Positions 7,420 to 14,653 of a stretch of DNA of 20,142 nucleotides are shown here, in pieces. Each line of letters opens with the position of its first letter. Position 1 is the stretch's first letter. Position numbers and translations under genes: made by a program. The DNA is from Flavonifractor avicola (lineage in GTDB: Bacteria > Bacillota > Clostridia > Oscillospirales > Oscillospiraceae): NCBI GenBank assembly GCA_019116915.1, contig DXAS01000080.1:1-20142 (forward strand), given 5' to 3'. The notes beneath the pieces are model-generated. The model was not told where the DNA came from. It worked only from the letters and a program-made list of their open reading frames with translations, and did not search any database.

Positions 7420-7451
7420 ATAGTCAGACAATGCAAGTGTTATCATACAAC
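7405..7451. promoter_or_regulatory. Candidate GntR operators in the ilvD/regulator intergenic region
   Basis: Two symmetric elements are visible. ACTAT-N10-ATAGT (7405-7424) covers both -10 boxes. A 15-bp pseudo-palindrome at 7437-7451, GTGTTAT-C-ATACAAC (5 of 7 positions symmetric per arm, GT/AC ends), lies just downstream of the ilvD transcription start and has the GT...AC form common for FadR-type sites. CAAGTG also recurs as a direct repeat at 7435-7440 and 7454-7459. Binding by the adjacent regulator is inferred, not shown. Confidence 0.45.
7408..7436 (-). promoter_or_regulatory. Predicted promoter of the GntR/FCD regulator
   Basis: Minus-strand TTGCAT (plus 7431-7436), 17-nt spacer, TATGAT (plus 7408-7413). 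Its -10 box abuts the ilvD -10 box, so a single bound repressor could block both promoters. Confidence 0.55.
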
Positions 7452-7482
7452 GCAAGTGATACATAGAAGGAGGTCATTCCCC

Positions 7483-9144
7483 ATGCGCAGCGACAATGTT
7501 ACCAAGGGCGTGGAACGCGCCCCCAACCGCTCCCTTTTTTATGCTCTGGGCTACACCAAGGAGGAGCTGGAGCGTCCCCTCATCGGCGTGGTGTGCTCCT
7601 ACAATGAGATCGTCCCCGGCCACATGAATCTGGACAAGATCGCCGAGGCGGTCAAGGCCGGCGTCCGGGCCGCCGGCGGCACCCCGGTGGAGTTCCCCGC
7701 TATCGCCGTATGCGACGGCATCGCCATGGGCCACATTGGCATGAAGTATTCTCTGGTCACCCGCGACCTGATCGCCGACTCCACCGAGGCCATGGCCATT
7801 GCCCATCAGTTCGACGGTCTGGTCATGATCCCCAACTGCGACAAAAACGTGCCCGGCCTGCTGATGGCCGCCGCCCGTGTGAACATCCCCACCATCTTCT
7901 GCTCCGGCGGTCCCATGCTGGCCGGCCGGCTCAACGACGGCCGCCGCTCCTGCCTGAGCCATATGTTTGAGGCGGTAGGCGCCTACAAGGCCGGCAAGCT
8001 GGACGAGTGCGGCGTGGAGGACTACGAAAACAACGCCTGCCCCACCTGCGGCTCCTGCTCCGGTATGTACACCGCCAACTCCATGAACTGTCTCACCGAG
8101 GCCATCGGTATGGGCCTGCGTGGCAACGGTACCATTCCCGCCGTGTGGTCCGCCCGTCTGCGGCTGGCCAAGCACGCCGGTATGCAGATCATGGAGCTGG
8201 TAAAGAAGGACATCCGTCCCCGGGACATCATGACCCCTGCCGCCTTCCACAACGCGGAGACGGTGGACATGGCCCTGGGCTGCTCCACCAACACCATGCT
8301 CCATCTGCCCGCCATCGCCCATGAGTGCGGCATTGAGCTGGATCTGGACATGAGCAATGAGATCTCCTCCAAGACCCCCAACCTGTGCCACCTGGCTCCC
8401 GCCGGCGACACCTATATGGAGGATCTGGAGGGCGCCGGCGGCGTGTACGCCGTGATGAAAGAGTTGACCAAGAAGGGCCTGCTGGACACCTCTGTTATGA
8501 CCTGCACCGGCAAGACCCTGGAGGAGAATCTGGAGGGCGTCACCAACCGCAACCCGGAGCTCATCCGCCCCATCGAGAACCCCTACTCTCCCGACGGCGG
8601 CATTGCCGTGCTCAAGGGCAATCTGGCCCCTGAGGGCTGCGTGGTGAAGCGCTCCGCCGTGGCTCCTGAGATGATGGCCCACACCGGCCCCGCCCGGGTC
8701 TTTGACAGCGAGGAGGAGGCTATTTCCGCCATCTACGCCGGTAAGATTGTCCCCGGCGACGTGGTGGTCATCCGCTATGAGGGTCCCAAGGGCGGTCCCG
8801 GTATGCGCGAGATGCTCAACCCCACCTCCGCTATCGTGGGTATGGGTCTGGGCGAGAGCGTGGCTCTCATCACCGACGGCCGGTTCTCCGGCGCCACCCG
8901 AGGCGCCGCCATCGGCCACGTCTGCCCCGAAGCTGCCCAGGGCGGACCCATCGCCCTGGTAGAGGAGGGCGACATCATCTCCATCGATATCCCCTCCTGC
9001 AAAATCCAGCTGCAGGTGGATGAGGCCACGCTCGCCCAGCGCAAGGCCAAGTGGGTGTGCCCCGAGCCCAAGGTCAAAACGGGATATCTGGCCCGGTACG
9101 CCAAGCTGGTCACCTCCGCCTCCCGGGGCGCGGTGCTGGAGTAA
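7483..9144 (+). CDS. ilvD: Dihydroxy-acid dehydratase (IlvD/Edd family)
   Basis: A 553-residue Fe-S dehydratase that converts 2,3-dihydroxyisovalerate and its isoleucine homologue to the 2-oxoacids, the third common step after IlvB and IlvC. Conserved segments include CDGIAMGHIGM (Cys77-Asp78), IPNCDKNVPG (cluster Cys119 and active-site Lys121) and CPTCGSCSGMYTANSM (186-201, cluster cysteine expected at Cys192). LGCSTNTMLHLPAIAHE and a C-terminal GRFSGATRG region follow. Length fits IlvD. The ATG at 7483 is chosen because AAGGAGGT precedes it; an in-frame upstream extension lies over the predicted operator. It is 3 kb from ilvBNC, lacks a T-box, and is next to an FCD-type regulator. Paralogues dehydrate sugar acids, but length, motifs and the nearby ilvBNC favour the branched-chain enzyme. 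Confidence 0.94.
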   Translation: MRSDNVTKGVERAPNRSLFYALGYTKEELERPLIGVVCSYNEIVPGHMNLDKIAEAVKAGVRAAGGTPVEFPAIAVCDGIAMGHIGMKYSLVTRDLIADSTEAMAIAHQFDGLVMIPNCDKNVPGLLMAAARVNIPTIFCSGGPMLAGRLNDGRRSCLSHMFEAVGAYKAGKLDECGVEDYENNACPTCGSCSGMYTANSMNCLTEAIGMGLRGNGTIPAVWSARLRLAKHAGMQIMELVKKDIRPRDIMTPAAFHNAETVDMALGCSTNTMLHLPAIAHECGIELDLDMSNEISSKTPNLCHLAPAGDTYMEDLEGAGGVYAVMKELTKKGLLDTSVMTCTGKTLEENLEGVTNRNPELIRPIENPYSPDGGIAVLKGNLAPEGCVVKRSAVAPEMMAHTGPARVFDSEEEAISAIYAGKIVPGDVVVIRYEGPKGGPGMREMLNPTSAIVGMGLGESVALITDGRFSGATRGAAIGHVCPEAAQGGPIALVEEGDIISIDIPSCKIQLQVDEATLAQRKAKWVCPEPKVKTGYLARYAKLVTSASRGAVLE

Positions 9145-9170
9145 GCCCCTATTTCCCTTTCAAGATGCAA

Positions 9171-9206
9171 AACATGGCCGCCCTGACGGGCGGCCATGTT
9201 TATTTT
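9171..9206. terminator. Bidirectional terminator between ilvD and sdaAA
   Basis: A 13-bp perfect hairpin (9171-9183 with 9188-9200, loop TGAC) is followed by TATTTT on the plus strand and, on the minus strand, by GTTTTGC after the stem. It separates the convergent ilvD and serine dehydratase transcripts. Confidence 0.85.
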
Positions 9207-9217
9207 GTATTAAGTTG

Positions 9218-10087
9218 TCAGCCGCAGCACCCGCACCGCTCACAGGCGGAAGGAGTGGTGGCACAGCCGCCCTGTGCGGTCTCCCGCAGCTCGGCGGGCA
9301 GGTAGCGACCCACCCGGTACATGGCGGCAAGCATCTCATCAAAGGGGATCAGCTGCTGAATCCCGCTCAAGGCGATCTCGGCGGCCACCAGCGCGTTTGC
9401 TACCCCGGCGGCGTTGCGGTTCTGACAGGGGTACTCCACCAGACCGCCCACCGGATCGCATACCAGCCCCAGCATATTCATCAGTACGGTGGAAGCCGCG
9501 TTAAGGCACTGCTCCGGCTCACCGCCCATCAGCTCCACGGCTGCGGATGCAGCCATGGCAGCGGCGATCCCCACCTCAGCCTGACATCCTCCCACCGCCC
9601 CTGCCACGGTAGCATTTCGCATGGCCAGGTAACCGATGGCGCCGGCATTGAACAGCCCGTCTATAATTCGGGCGTCCGAGATGTGATAGGTATCCTGAAG
9701 GGCCAGCAGCAGGCCGGGCACCACGCCGGAGGAACCGGCGGTAGGGGCAGCCACGATCAGGCCCATGGAGGCGTTGACCTCCAGCACCGCCATGGCGTAG
9801 GTAATGGCCTTCTGAAGTACAGGTCCGCAGATATCCTTCTTCTTGGCGGCGTGGGCGGCCAGATGCTTGGCCTCGCCGCCGATGAGTCCGCCCATGGAGC
9901 GGACAGGGCTGGTCAGCGGAATAGTGGCTGACTCCCGCATGATCTCCAACGCCCGTTTCATGCGCCGGGTGACCGTATCCCCCGTGGTCTCCCCCAGGAT
10001 GCACTCCCGGCGACGCATGATCTCAGAGATGGAACACCCCTCCTGCCGGCACAGGGCCAGCAGCTCATTGGCATTTTTAAAGTCCAT
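9218..10087 (-). CDS. sdaAA: L-serine dehydratase, iron-sulfur-dependent, alpha subunit
   Basis: A 289-residue catalytic subunit of the two-subunit 4Fe-4S L-serine ammonia-lyase, which converts serine to pyruvate and ammonia. Family segments are TSPVRSMGGLIGGEA, AAPTAGSSGVVPG and NATVAGAVGGCQAEVG. Cysteines at 168 (GGCQAEVG), 210 (LVCDPVGG) and 221 (EYPCQN) are the likely cluster ligands. The ATG at 10087 is preceded by AAGGAGGTAGG. It lies 12 nt after sdaAB and is the last gene of the transporter-sdaAB-sdaAA operon. The C-terminus is unusual: after GGC (Cys275) it ends with cysteines at 282, 285, 287 and 288 (ACERCGCCG), more than the catalytic cluster needs. Whether this tail is functional is unknown. 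Confidence 0.95.
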   Translation of the reverse strand: MDFKNANELLALCRQEGCSISEIMRRRECILGETTGDTVTRRMKRALEIMRESATIPLTSPVRSMGGLIGGEAKHLAAHAAKKKDICGPVLQKAITYAMAVLEVNASMGLIVAAPTAGSSGVVPGLLLALQDTYHISDARIIDGLFNAGAIGYLAMRNATVAGAVGGCQAEVGIAAAMAASAAVELMGGEPEQCLNAASTVLMNMLGLVCDPVGGLVEYPCQNRNAAGVANALVAAEIALSGIQQLIPFDEMLAAMYRVGRYLPAELRETAQGGCATTPSACERCGCCG

Positions 10088-10099
10088 GTTCCTACCTCC

Positions 10100-10768
10100 T
10101 TACGACTGGACGATCATAACGTCCTGGATATAGGGATTGGCCCGCAGCTCCTCATCGATGCCTTCGGGCAGAGTACCGTCCGACTCGATGATGCTGTAAG
10201 CGGTATCTCCCTTGCCCTCCCGGAACAGACGCATAAAGGCGATGTTCACGTTGCGGTCACTGAGCACCTTGGTCAGGTGGGCCACCACGCCGGGCTTGTC
10301 CTGCTGGATCACCACCACCGAGGCGTACTCGCCGCTGAAGTCCACACGGACGCCGTTGATGCGCACGATGTGCATCTTGCCGCCTCCCAGGGACTCGCCC
10401 CGGACCGTCATAACCTGTCCCGCAGCGTTCTCCATGCGGATGTCCACGGTGTTGGGGTGGATGTCGGTCTCCACCTCATCTGGGGTGAAGGAGAAGGCCA
10501 GCCCCCGCTCGTTGGCGATGCGGAAGGAGTCCCGGATGCACAGATCATCGGTGGAGAAGCCCATGATACCGCCCAGCAGGGCCCGGTCGGTACCGTGGCC
10601 GTGGTAGGTCTTGGCAAAGGAACCATAAAGGGTAAAGTCCACCTTCTTCAGCGGCGGAGCCAGCAGCTTGTGCGCCACATTGGCGATGGCCACAGCTCCC
10701 GCGGTGTGGGAGCTGGACGGGCCGACCATATTGGGTCCCAATACGTCGAATACGCTGATGAACGACAT
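10100..10768 (-). CDS. sdaAB: L-serine dehydratase, iron-sulfur-dependent, beta subunit
   Basis: A 222-residue beta subunit that pairs with SdaAA. The N-terminal domain has VLGPNMVGPSSSHTAGA (residues 9-25), the hallmark of this family, and a GHGTDRALLGGIMGF segment. Residues about 147-222 form an ACT domain beginning VVVIQQDKPGVVAHLTKVLSD; in related enzymes this domain contributes to serine binding and assembly. The start ATG lies 4 nt after the symporter stop, with its GGAGGAG ribosome-binding site inside the end of the symporter gene, so translation is probably coupled. The split alpha/beta form is the Gram-positive type. Confidence 0.95.
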   Translation of the reverse strand: MSFISVFDVLGPNMVGPSSSHTAGAVAIANVAHKLLAPPLKKVDFTLYGSFAKTYHGHGTDRALLGGIMGFSTDDLCIRDSFRIANERGLAFSFTPDEVETDIHPNTVDIRMENAAGQVMTVRGESLGGGKMHIVRINGVRVDFSGEYASVVVIQQDKPGVVAHLTKVLSDRNVNIAFMRLFREGKGDTAYSIIESDGTLPEGIDEELRANPYIQDVMIVQS

Positions 10769-10772
10769 AGGA

Positions 10773-11999
10773 TCACTCCTCCGAGGCGGCAGGCGCCTTC
10801 AGAATGAATTTCTGGTAGATGGCATTGACAATGGTACCGATGGCGTTGTCACCGGATACGTTACAGGCGGTGCCAAAGGAATCCTGAGTAATATAGAGGG
10901 CCACCATGATGGCACAGATGGGGCCGTTCACATCGCCGGCCTCGGTACCGAACACCATGTACAGGAAGGGCAGCGCGGTCATGATGGAGCCGCCGGGGGC
11001 GCCGGGGGAAGCCACCATGGCAATGCCCAGAGTCATGATGAAGGGCACCACAGTACCCAGGCTGATGGGCAGCTGGTACATCAGGCAGACGGCGGTGGCA
11101 CAGGCGGTGATGGTGATCATGGAACCTGCCATGTGGATGTTGGCGCACAGCGGTACCACAAAATTGCGGATCTCCTCCAGAATGCCGTCCTTCTTGGCGC
11201 ACTCCAGGTTGACGGGGATGGTGGCAGCGGAGGACTGAGTGCCGATGGCGGTAGCGTAGCCGGGGATCTGGTTGCGGATCAGAGCGAAGGGATTCTTCTT
11301 GGATACTGCACCTGCCACAATAAACTGGATACAGATATAGATCAGGTGCATGGCGATGACCACCAGGAATACCTTCCACAGGATGCCCAGAATGGCGAAT
11401 GTCTTTCCGGAGGCAGTCATGTTGGTAAAGGTGCCGCAGATGTAGAGGGGCAGCAGGGGGATGATGACCACATGGAGCACCTTATCAATAATGGCGGAGA
11501 AGTCCTCCATACCGTGGTAAAGGCTGTCACCAATCTCCTTGCCCCGCATATTGGACAGGCACAGCCCCAGCACGAAGGCCAGAGTAACCGCGGACAGGGT
11601 ATCCAGCAGTGGAGGAATGGATAAAGAAAAATAGCTTTCCAGAGAAACGTCCGCCGTCTGGGCAATCTGGTCCAGGGCGCCCTCACTCATGAAGGAGGGG
11701 AAAAGGTTGGAGGAAACCAGGTAGGAGGCGGAACCCGCCACCATCGTAGACACATAGGACAGGGCCACTGTAATGAGCAGAAGCTTACCGGCGCCGCTGC
11801 GCAGGTTGGCAATGCCCATGGTCACATAGGCCACAATCATCAGCGGGATGATGAAGGACAGGAATGTGCTGAAAATCGAGGAGCAGGTCACAATCACACG
11901 GTTGAACCACTCCGGCATATAGGAGCCAAACAAGATACCAAGGATAATTGCAATGATGAGCTTCGGGATCAGGCCGATTTTAATCTTTTTCTTTGCCAT
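10773..11999 (-). CDS. Dicarboxylate/amino acid:cation symporter (SDF family), probable serine/threonine uptake
   Basis: A 408-residue sodium:dicarboxylate/amino-acid symporter (DAACS/SDF, GltP/SstT relatives). The family's hairpin serine motif appears as GTQSSAATIP (Ser256-Ser257). FVVPLCANIHMAGS and ASPGAPGGSIMTALPFL follow, corresponding to the transmembrane-7 substrate region and the second hairpin. Eight membrane helices plus two re-entrant loops are expected. The ATG at 11999 is chosen over one 12 codons upstream because GGGAGG lies 7 nt before it and KKK then opens the cytoplasmic N-terminus. It heads the operon with sdaAB-sdaAA, so serine (perhaps threonine) is the inferred substrate. 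A glutamate/aspartate substrate cannot be excluded from motifs alone. Confidence 0.9.
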   Translation of the reverse strand: MAKKKIKIGLIPKLIIAIILGILFGSYMPEWFNRVIVTCSSIFSTFLSFIIPLMIVAYVTMGIANLRSGAGKLLLITVALSYVSTMVAGSASYLVSSNLFPSFMSEGALDQIAQTADVSLESYFSLSIPPLLDTLSAVTLAFVLGLCLSNMRGKEIGDSLYHGMEDFSAIIDKVLHVVIIPLLPLYICGTFTNMTASGKTFAILGILWKVFLVVIAMHLIYICIQFIVAGAVSKKNPFALIRNQIPGYATAIGTQSSAATIPVNLECAKKDGILEEIRNFVVPLCANIHMAGSMITITACATAVCLMYQLPISLGTVVPFIMTLGIAMVASPGAPGGSIMTALPFLYMVFGTEAGDVNGPICAIMVALYITQDSFGTACNVSGDNAIGTIVNAIYQKFILKAPAASEE

Positions 12000-12061
12000 A
12001 TAAGTTCCTCCCTTAACTTTCTCTATTTTGTCCATTTCCCTATTGACTTTTGGAGGGCCTT

Positions 12062-12090
12062 AGTATAACATTGCACAATAATTAAATCAA
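12062..12090 (-). promoter_or_regulatory. Predicted promoter of the symporter-sdaAB-sdaAA operon
   Basis: Minus-strand TTGATT (plus 12085-12090), 17-nt spacer, TATACT (plus 12062-12067) preceded by TG-T as an extended -10. It directly abuts a LysR-type palindrome on its upstream side. Confidence 0.65.
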
Positions 12091-12105
12091 ATAAATCTAA
12101 TTTAT
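12091..12105. promoter_or_regulatory. LysR-type T-N11-A binding palindrome
   Basis: ATAAAT-CTA-ATTTAT is a perfect 6-bp dyad around three bases and contains T-N11-A (T12092, A12104), the LysR-family box. It lies immediately upstream of the -35 of the serine operon promoter, the standard activator position, and about 57 nt upstream of lysR. Binding by the adjacent regulator is inferred. Confidence 0.65.
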
Positions 12106-12161
12106 CATATAATTGAATTTTCTTAATATCAAACTCACCGGTATGGCAGGAGGCTTGCATT

Positions 12162-13079
12162 ATGGAGCTGCGTCAGCTGACCACATTCATCCGGGTGGCC
12201 CAATTTCAAAGTTTCTCCAAAGCGGCGGCCAGTTTGGGATATTCCCAGTCCGCCGTCACGGTACAAATCCGCCTTCTGGAGGAGGAACTGCGGGTCCGGC
12301 TCTTTGACCGTATGGGAAAGCGGGTGTGTCTCACCGGACAGGGGAAGGTCTTTCTGGACAGCGCCATCAGCATCATTCAGGATGTATCCAAAGCCAAGTT
12401 GGCTCTGGCCGGTGAGGATGAAACCCTGCGGGGCCAGCTCCATATCGGGACACTGGAATCCCTCTGCTATGCCCGACTGCCCGGTATCATCCGGAATTTC
12501 CGGATACGGCATCCCCAGGTGAGCATCCAGATCACCACGGGTACGCCGGAGGAGATCATCACCAAAATGGAGCGGGGTGAGTTGGATATCATCTACATTC
12601 TGGATGAACCGCTCTACAACAACAGCTGGTGCAAAATGCTGGAGCTACAGGAGGAGGTAGTGGTGGTCGCCTCCGCTTCGCTGGGGGCGGCACTAAGCGG
12701 CCGCTCCCACAAGCTGGTGGACCTGCTGGACAAGCCCTTTTACCTGACGGAGCGGGACGCCAACTACCGTCGGCTGCTGGACCAGCGACTGGCCGCCTTT
12801 GGCCAGGCCATTACTCCTGCATTGGAGAGCAGCTACGCCTCCTTCCTGCTGCGAGTTCTGGAGGAGACGGAAGGGCTGTCCTTCCTGCCCCGTTTTCTGG
12901 TGGAAGAACCGGTGCGCCAAGGAAAGTTGGCCATTGTGGATGTCAGCGACCTCAAGGCGGTGATGTACGGCCAGATCTTCTATCACCGGGAAAAATGGGC
13001 CACCCGGGAGATGGAGGAGTTTGTCCGCTTCTGTACCCCGCCTGGAGAGGACCGTCCCTCCGTCCTGTTGTCCCCGTAA
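12162..13079 (+). CDS. LysR-family transcriptional regulator, likely of the serine uptake/deamination operon
   Basis: A 305-residue LysR regulator. Residues 1-60 form the winged HTH with the canonical opening MELRQLTTFIRVAQFQSFSK, then AAASLGYSQSAVTVQIRLLEEELRVRLFDR. Residues about 88-295 are the periplasmic-binding-protein-like effector domain (GQLHIGTLESLCYARLPGII onwards). AGGAGG lies 8 nt before the ATG. A weak promoter (TTTATC at 12101, TAATAT at 12124) is possible. It is divergent from the symporter-sdaAB-sdaAA operon with a T-N11-A palindrome between them. The inferred role is activation of that operon in response to serine or a related amino acid. The effector is not evident from sequence. 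Confidence 0.93.
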   Translation: MELRQLTTFIRVAQFQSFSKAAASLGYSQSAVTVQIRLLEEELRVRLFDRMGKRVCLTGQGKVFLDSAISIIQDVSKAKLALAGEDETLRGQLHIGTLESLCYARLPGIIRNFRIRHPQVSIQITTGTPEEIITKMERGELDIIYILDEPLYNNSWCKMLELQEEVVVVASASLGAALSGRSHKLVDLLDKPFYLTERDANYRRLLDQRLAAFGQAITPALESSYASFLLRVLEETEGLSFLPRFLVEEPVRQGKLAIVDVSDLKAVMYGQIFYHREKWATREMEEFVRFCTPPGEDRPSVLLSP

Positions 13080-13085
13080 AAAACA

Positions 13086-13140
13086 AAACAGCCGCCCCGT
13101 GAGCCTGCTTCCATAGAAGCGGTTCACGGGGCGGCTGTTT
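13086..13140. terminator. Long hairpin terminator shared by lysR and the phage-like cassette
   Basis: Seventeen-base-pair arms (13086-13102 and 13124-13140) enclose an inner GCTTC-CATA-GAAGC hairpin. On the minus strand the stem is followed by TTTTGTTTTTT, an excellent terminator for the cassette. On the plus strand only a short T run follows, so it may be weaker for lysR. Confidence 0.8.
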
Positions 13141-13153
13141 ACACGATCATGCG

Positions 13154-13288
13154 TTATGCTTTTTCCGTCTGGCTGAGAATCGCCGCAGCTTCTTCTTCTG
13201 TCAGCTTGCCTGCCTCTGCCAGGGCCTGTATACGCTGCTCATCCCACAGTCTGGGATAATATTTCTTAGCCAACTCGTACACGTTCAC
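13154..13288 (-). CDS. Small XkdX-like phage protein
   Basis: A 44-residue protein, too short for most gene callers: it begins (GTG) NVYELAKKYYPRLWDEQ and continues through IQALAEAGKLTEEEAAAIL. The aromatic-rich start followed by a GKLTEEEAAAIL-type helix matches the XkdX family of small proteins coded near the end of phage tail operons (PBSX-like). Function in that family is poorly known. The GTG at 13288 overlaps the stop of the preceding gene by 4 nt (GTGA), and GGGGGTGG is upstream, supporting translational coupling. It is the last gene of a four-gene cassette, ending just before the terminator. No holin, endolysin or other tail genes are nearby. Confidence 0.75.
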   Translation of the reverse strand: MNVYELAKKYYPRLWDEQRIQALAEAGKLTEEEAAAILSQTEKA

Positions 13289-13581
13289 AGTTCCACCCCC
13301 GTCATAATGGCCAGAAAGTCCACATCCGCCCGCAGCCGCTCCAATTCCGTAGGTTCAGGCTCCGGCGTGGGTTCCGGTTCCGGCGCCTGGCCGGGGGTCA
13401 GCCCCACCAGAATGCCGTCCTGAATGTCCAGTTCGCAGTAGCCGCAGCAGTCCCACGCCGCCTGTTCCAGCTGGGGCGGCACTGCAATCCACCCCTCCAG
13501 CCAGCACTCCGTTCGGTGGCTCTGGCTCTGTAAGCCGTGACCGCCGTCCGCTCTGGCCTCGATCTCAATGATAGTCAGCAT
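13285..13581 (-). CDS. Hypothetical protein with Pro/Glu linker, probably phage-derived
   Basis: A 98-residue protein of unrecognised function. Residues 1-62 form a probable small beta-rich domain (LTIIEIEARADGGHGLQSQS, then CWLEGWIAVPPQLEQAAW and a DIQDGILVGLTP end) with a Cys-rich DCCGYCEL segment (44-51). Residues 67-79 are an alternating Pro/Glu linker. Residues 80-98 form a helix ending DFLAIMTGVEL. From general knowledge, small proteins with such an N-terminus, a Pro-rich linker and a similar C-terminal helix are encoded next to xkdX in clostridial prophages; no search was run. GAGGAGGGA precedes the ATG at 13581. The gene overlaps the upstream gene by 17 nt and the downstream one by 4 nt. 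Confidence 0.75.
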   Translation of the reverse strand: MLTIIEIEARADGGHGLQSQSHRTECWLEGWIAVPPQLEQAAWDCCGYCELDIQDGILVGLTPGQAPEPEPTPEPEPTELERLRADVDFLAIMTGVEL

Positions 13582-14653
13582 CCAAATCCCTCCTCATCCA
13601 TGTTAGTAAGTGATACAACAGTTTGCGCAGCCAAGCCCGTTTTTCCTTCCGCCCCTCCCCCTGCTCCCTCAGCCAGTCCAGCAGCCTGCCGCTGCTCCAG
13701 CCATCCGTCCCGAGGGACAGATCAGGCGCACCCGCCTCTACAATCCGTATCTGTCCGCCCCGCACCAGACGAAGCAGCCGCTGTGCCAGCGATATCGGCT
13801 TGTGATCGGCAGACGGAACACCTCGCTTTTGATAAGTACGCTTCTCCCGTGTCTCCTCCGGAGGCAGGTCATTGAAGTGGGCCATCAGCCGCTCCTCCAG
13901 GCTCTCCAGTCCCCGTACCTCCACCTGTTCTCCCAGGGCCAAACTTTCCAGCCTCTTTAGTCCGCACCGGATGGACCGCAGTACCGACGCATGGTCCACC
14001 CCCAGCAAAGTTCCGATCTCCCGCAGGGAGAGCCACTCGCCATAATAGAGATACAGATAGGTCTGCTGCCGGAGGGTGAGCCGATCCAACACCGCTTTCA
14101 GTACTTCCGGCTCCCCCAGGTCCACTACCAGAGGGCCTCCCTCCTGGCAGTCCAGCAGCCGATAGAGGAACTTAGCGTCCTCCGCAATCCGTTTTTGCCC
14201 CCGTTGCAGCGTGCGGCATACAGTGGAGCGGTTCCGCCCCGCCTCCCGGGCCACCTGGGCCTGAGGATTGCCACCATCGATACCTGCCAGATAAGCTTTC
14301 TGGACAGGCGTGATCCCCGTCCGGGCCGTCCGTACCGCCAGGCGCATCTTGTCCTGTTCCGTGGGGCCCTCCGGTGCCTTCGCGCCTTCCATCTCCGCCC
14401 AGGTCTTATACTGCATCCTGTCCCACCGCCAGCCGTCCACCCCGGCCCAGGTGGTACCTCGACTGATCTTGTGCCGGGGCATCAGCTCCCGCAGCTGCCG
14501 GGCGCAATTCGTCAGATCCTCCTCGGCCCGGGCCAGTTCCAGGCGGAGGGTTTTCTTCTCTCTCCCCTGCGCTCCATCCAGCTCAGTTTGAAGGGCTACC
14601 TTCTGCTCCCGCAGTACCTTGATTCGTTCTCTGATCTCACTGGCTCTGCTCAT
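13565..14653 (-). CDS. Double helix-turn-helix (sigma region 4-like) DNA-binding protein with N-terminal coiled coil
   Basis: A 362-residue protein not assignable to a named gene. Residues about 4-58 are heptad-rich (RERIKVLREQKVALQ and onwards), predicted coiled coil. Residues about 113-158 hold one HTH (TPVQKAYLAGIDGGNPQAQV, then AREAGRNRSTVCRTLQRG). Residues about 190-238 hold a second (LTLRQQTYLYLYYGEWLSLR, then EIGTLLGVDHASVLRSIRCGLKRL); both resemble sigma-70 region 4. A basic C-terminal part (266-362) ends in RRDLDADYH. No region 2 is visible, so it is not a conventional sigma factor. The ATG at 14653 overlaps the previous stop by 4 nt (ATGA) and follows GAGGAAAAG. An extended open frame upstream merely reads through the previous gene in another frame. 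A role as phage-type late-gene regulator or adaptor is inference. Confidence 0.85.
   Translation of the reverse strand: MSRASEIRERIKVLREQKVALQTELDGAQGREKKTLRLELARAEEDLTNCARQLRELMPRHKISRGTTWAGVDGWRWDRMQYKTWAEMEGAKAPEGPTEQDKMRLAVRTARTGITPVQKAYLAGIDGGNPQAQVAREAGRNRSTVCRTLQRGQKRIAEDAKFLYRLLDCQEGGPLVVDLGEPEVLKAVLDRLTLRQQTYLYLYYGEWLSLREIGTLLGVDHASVLRSIRCGLKRLESLALGEQVEVRGLESLEERLMAHFNDLPPEETREKRTYQKRGVPSADHKPISLAQRLLRLVRGGQIRIVEAGAPDLSLGTDGWSSGRLLDWLREQGEGRKEKRAWLRKLLYHLLTWMRRDLDADYH

Noticed and set aside
7474..8919. 481-residue open frame antisense to ilvD
   Set aside because: Low-complexity Gly/His/Val composition and complete overlap with the well-supported ilvD.
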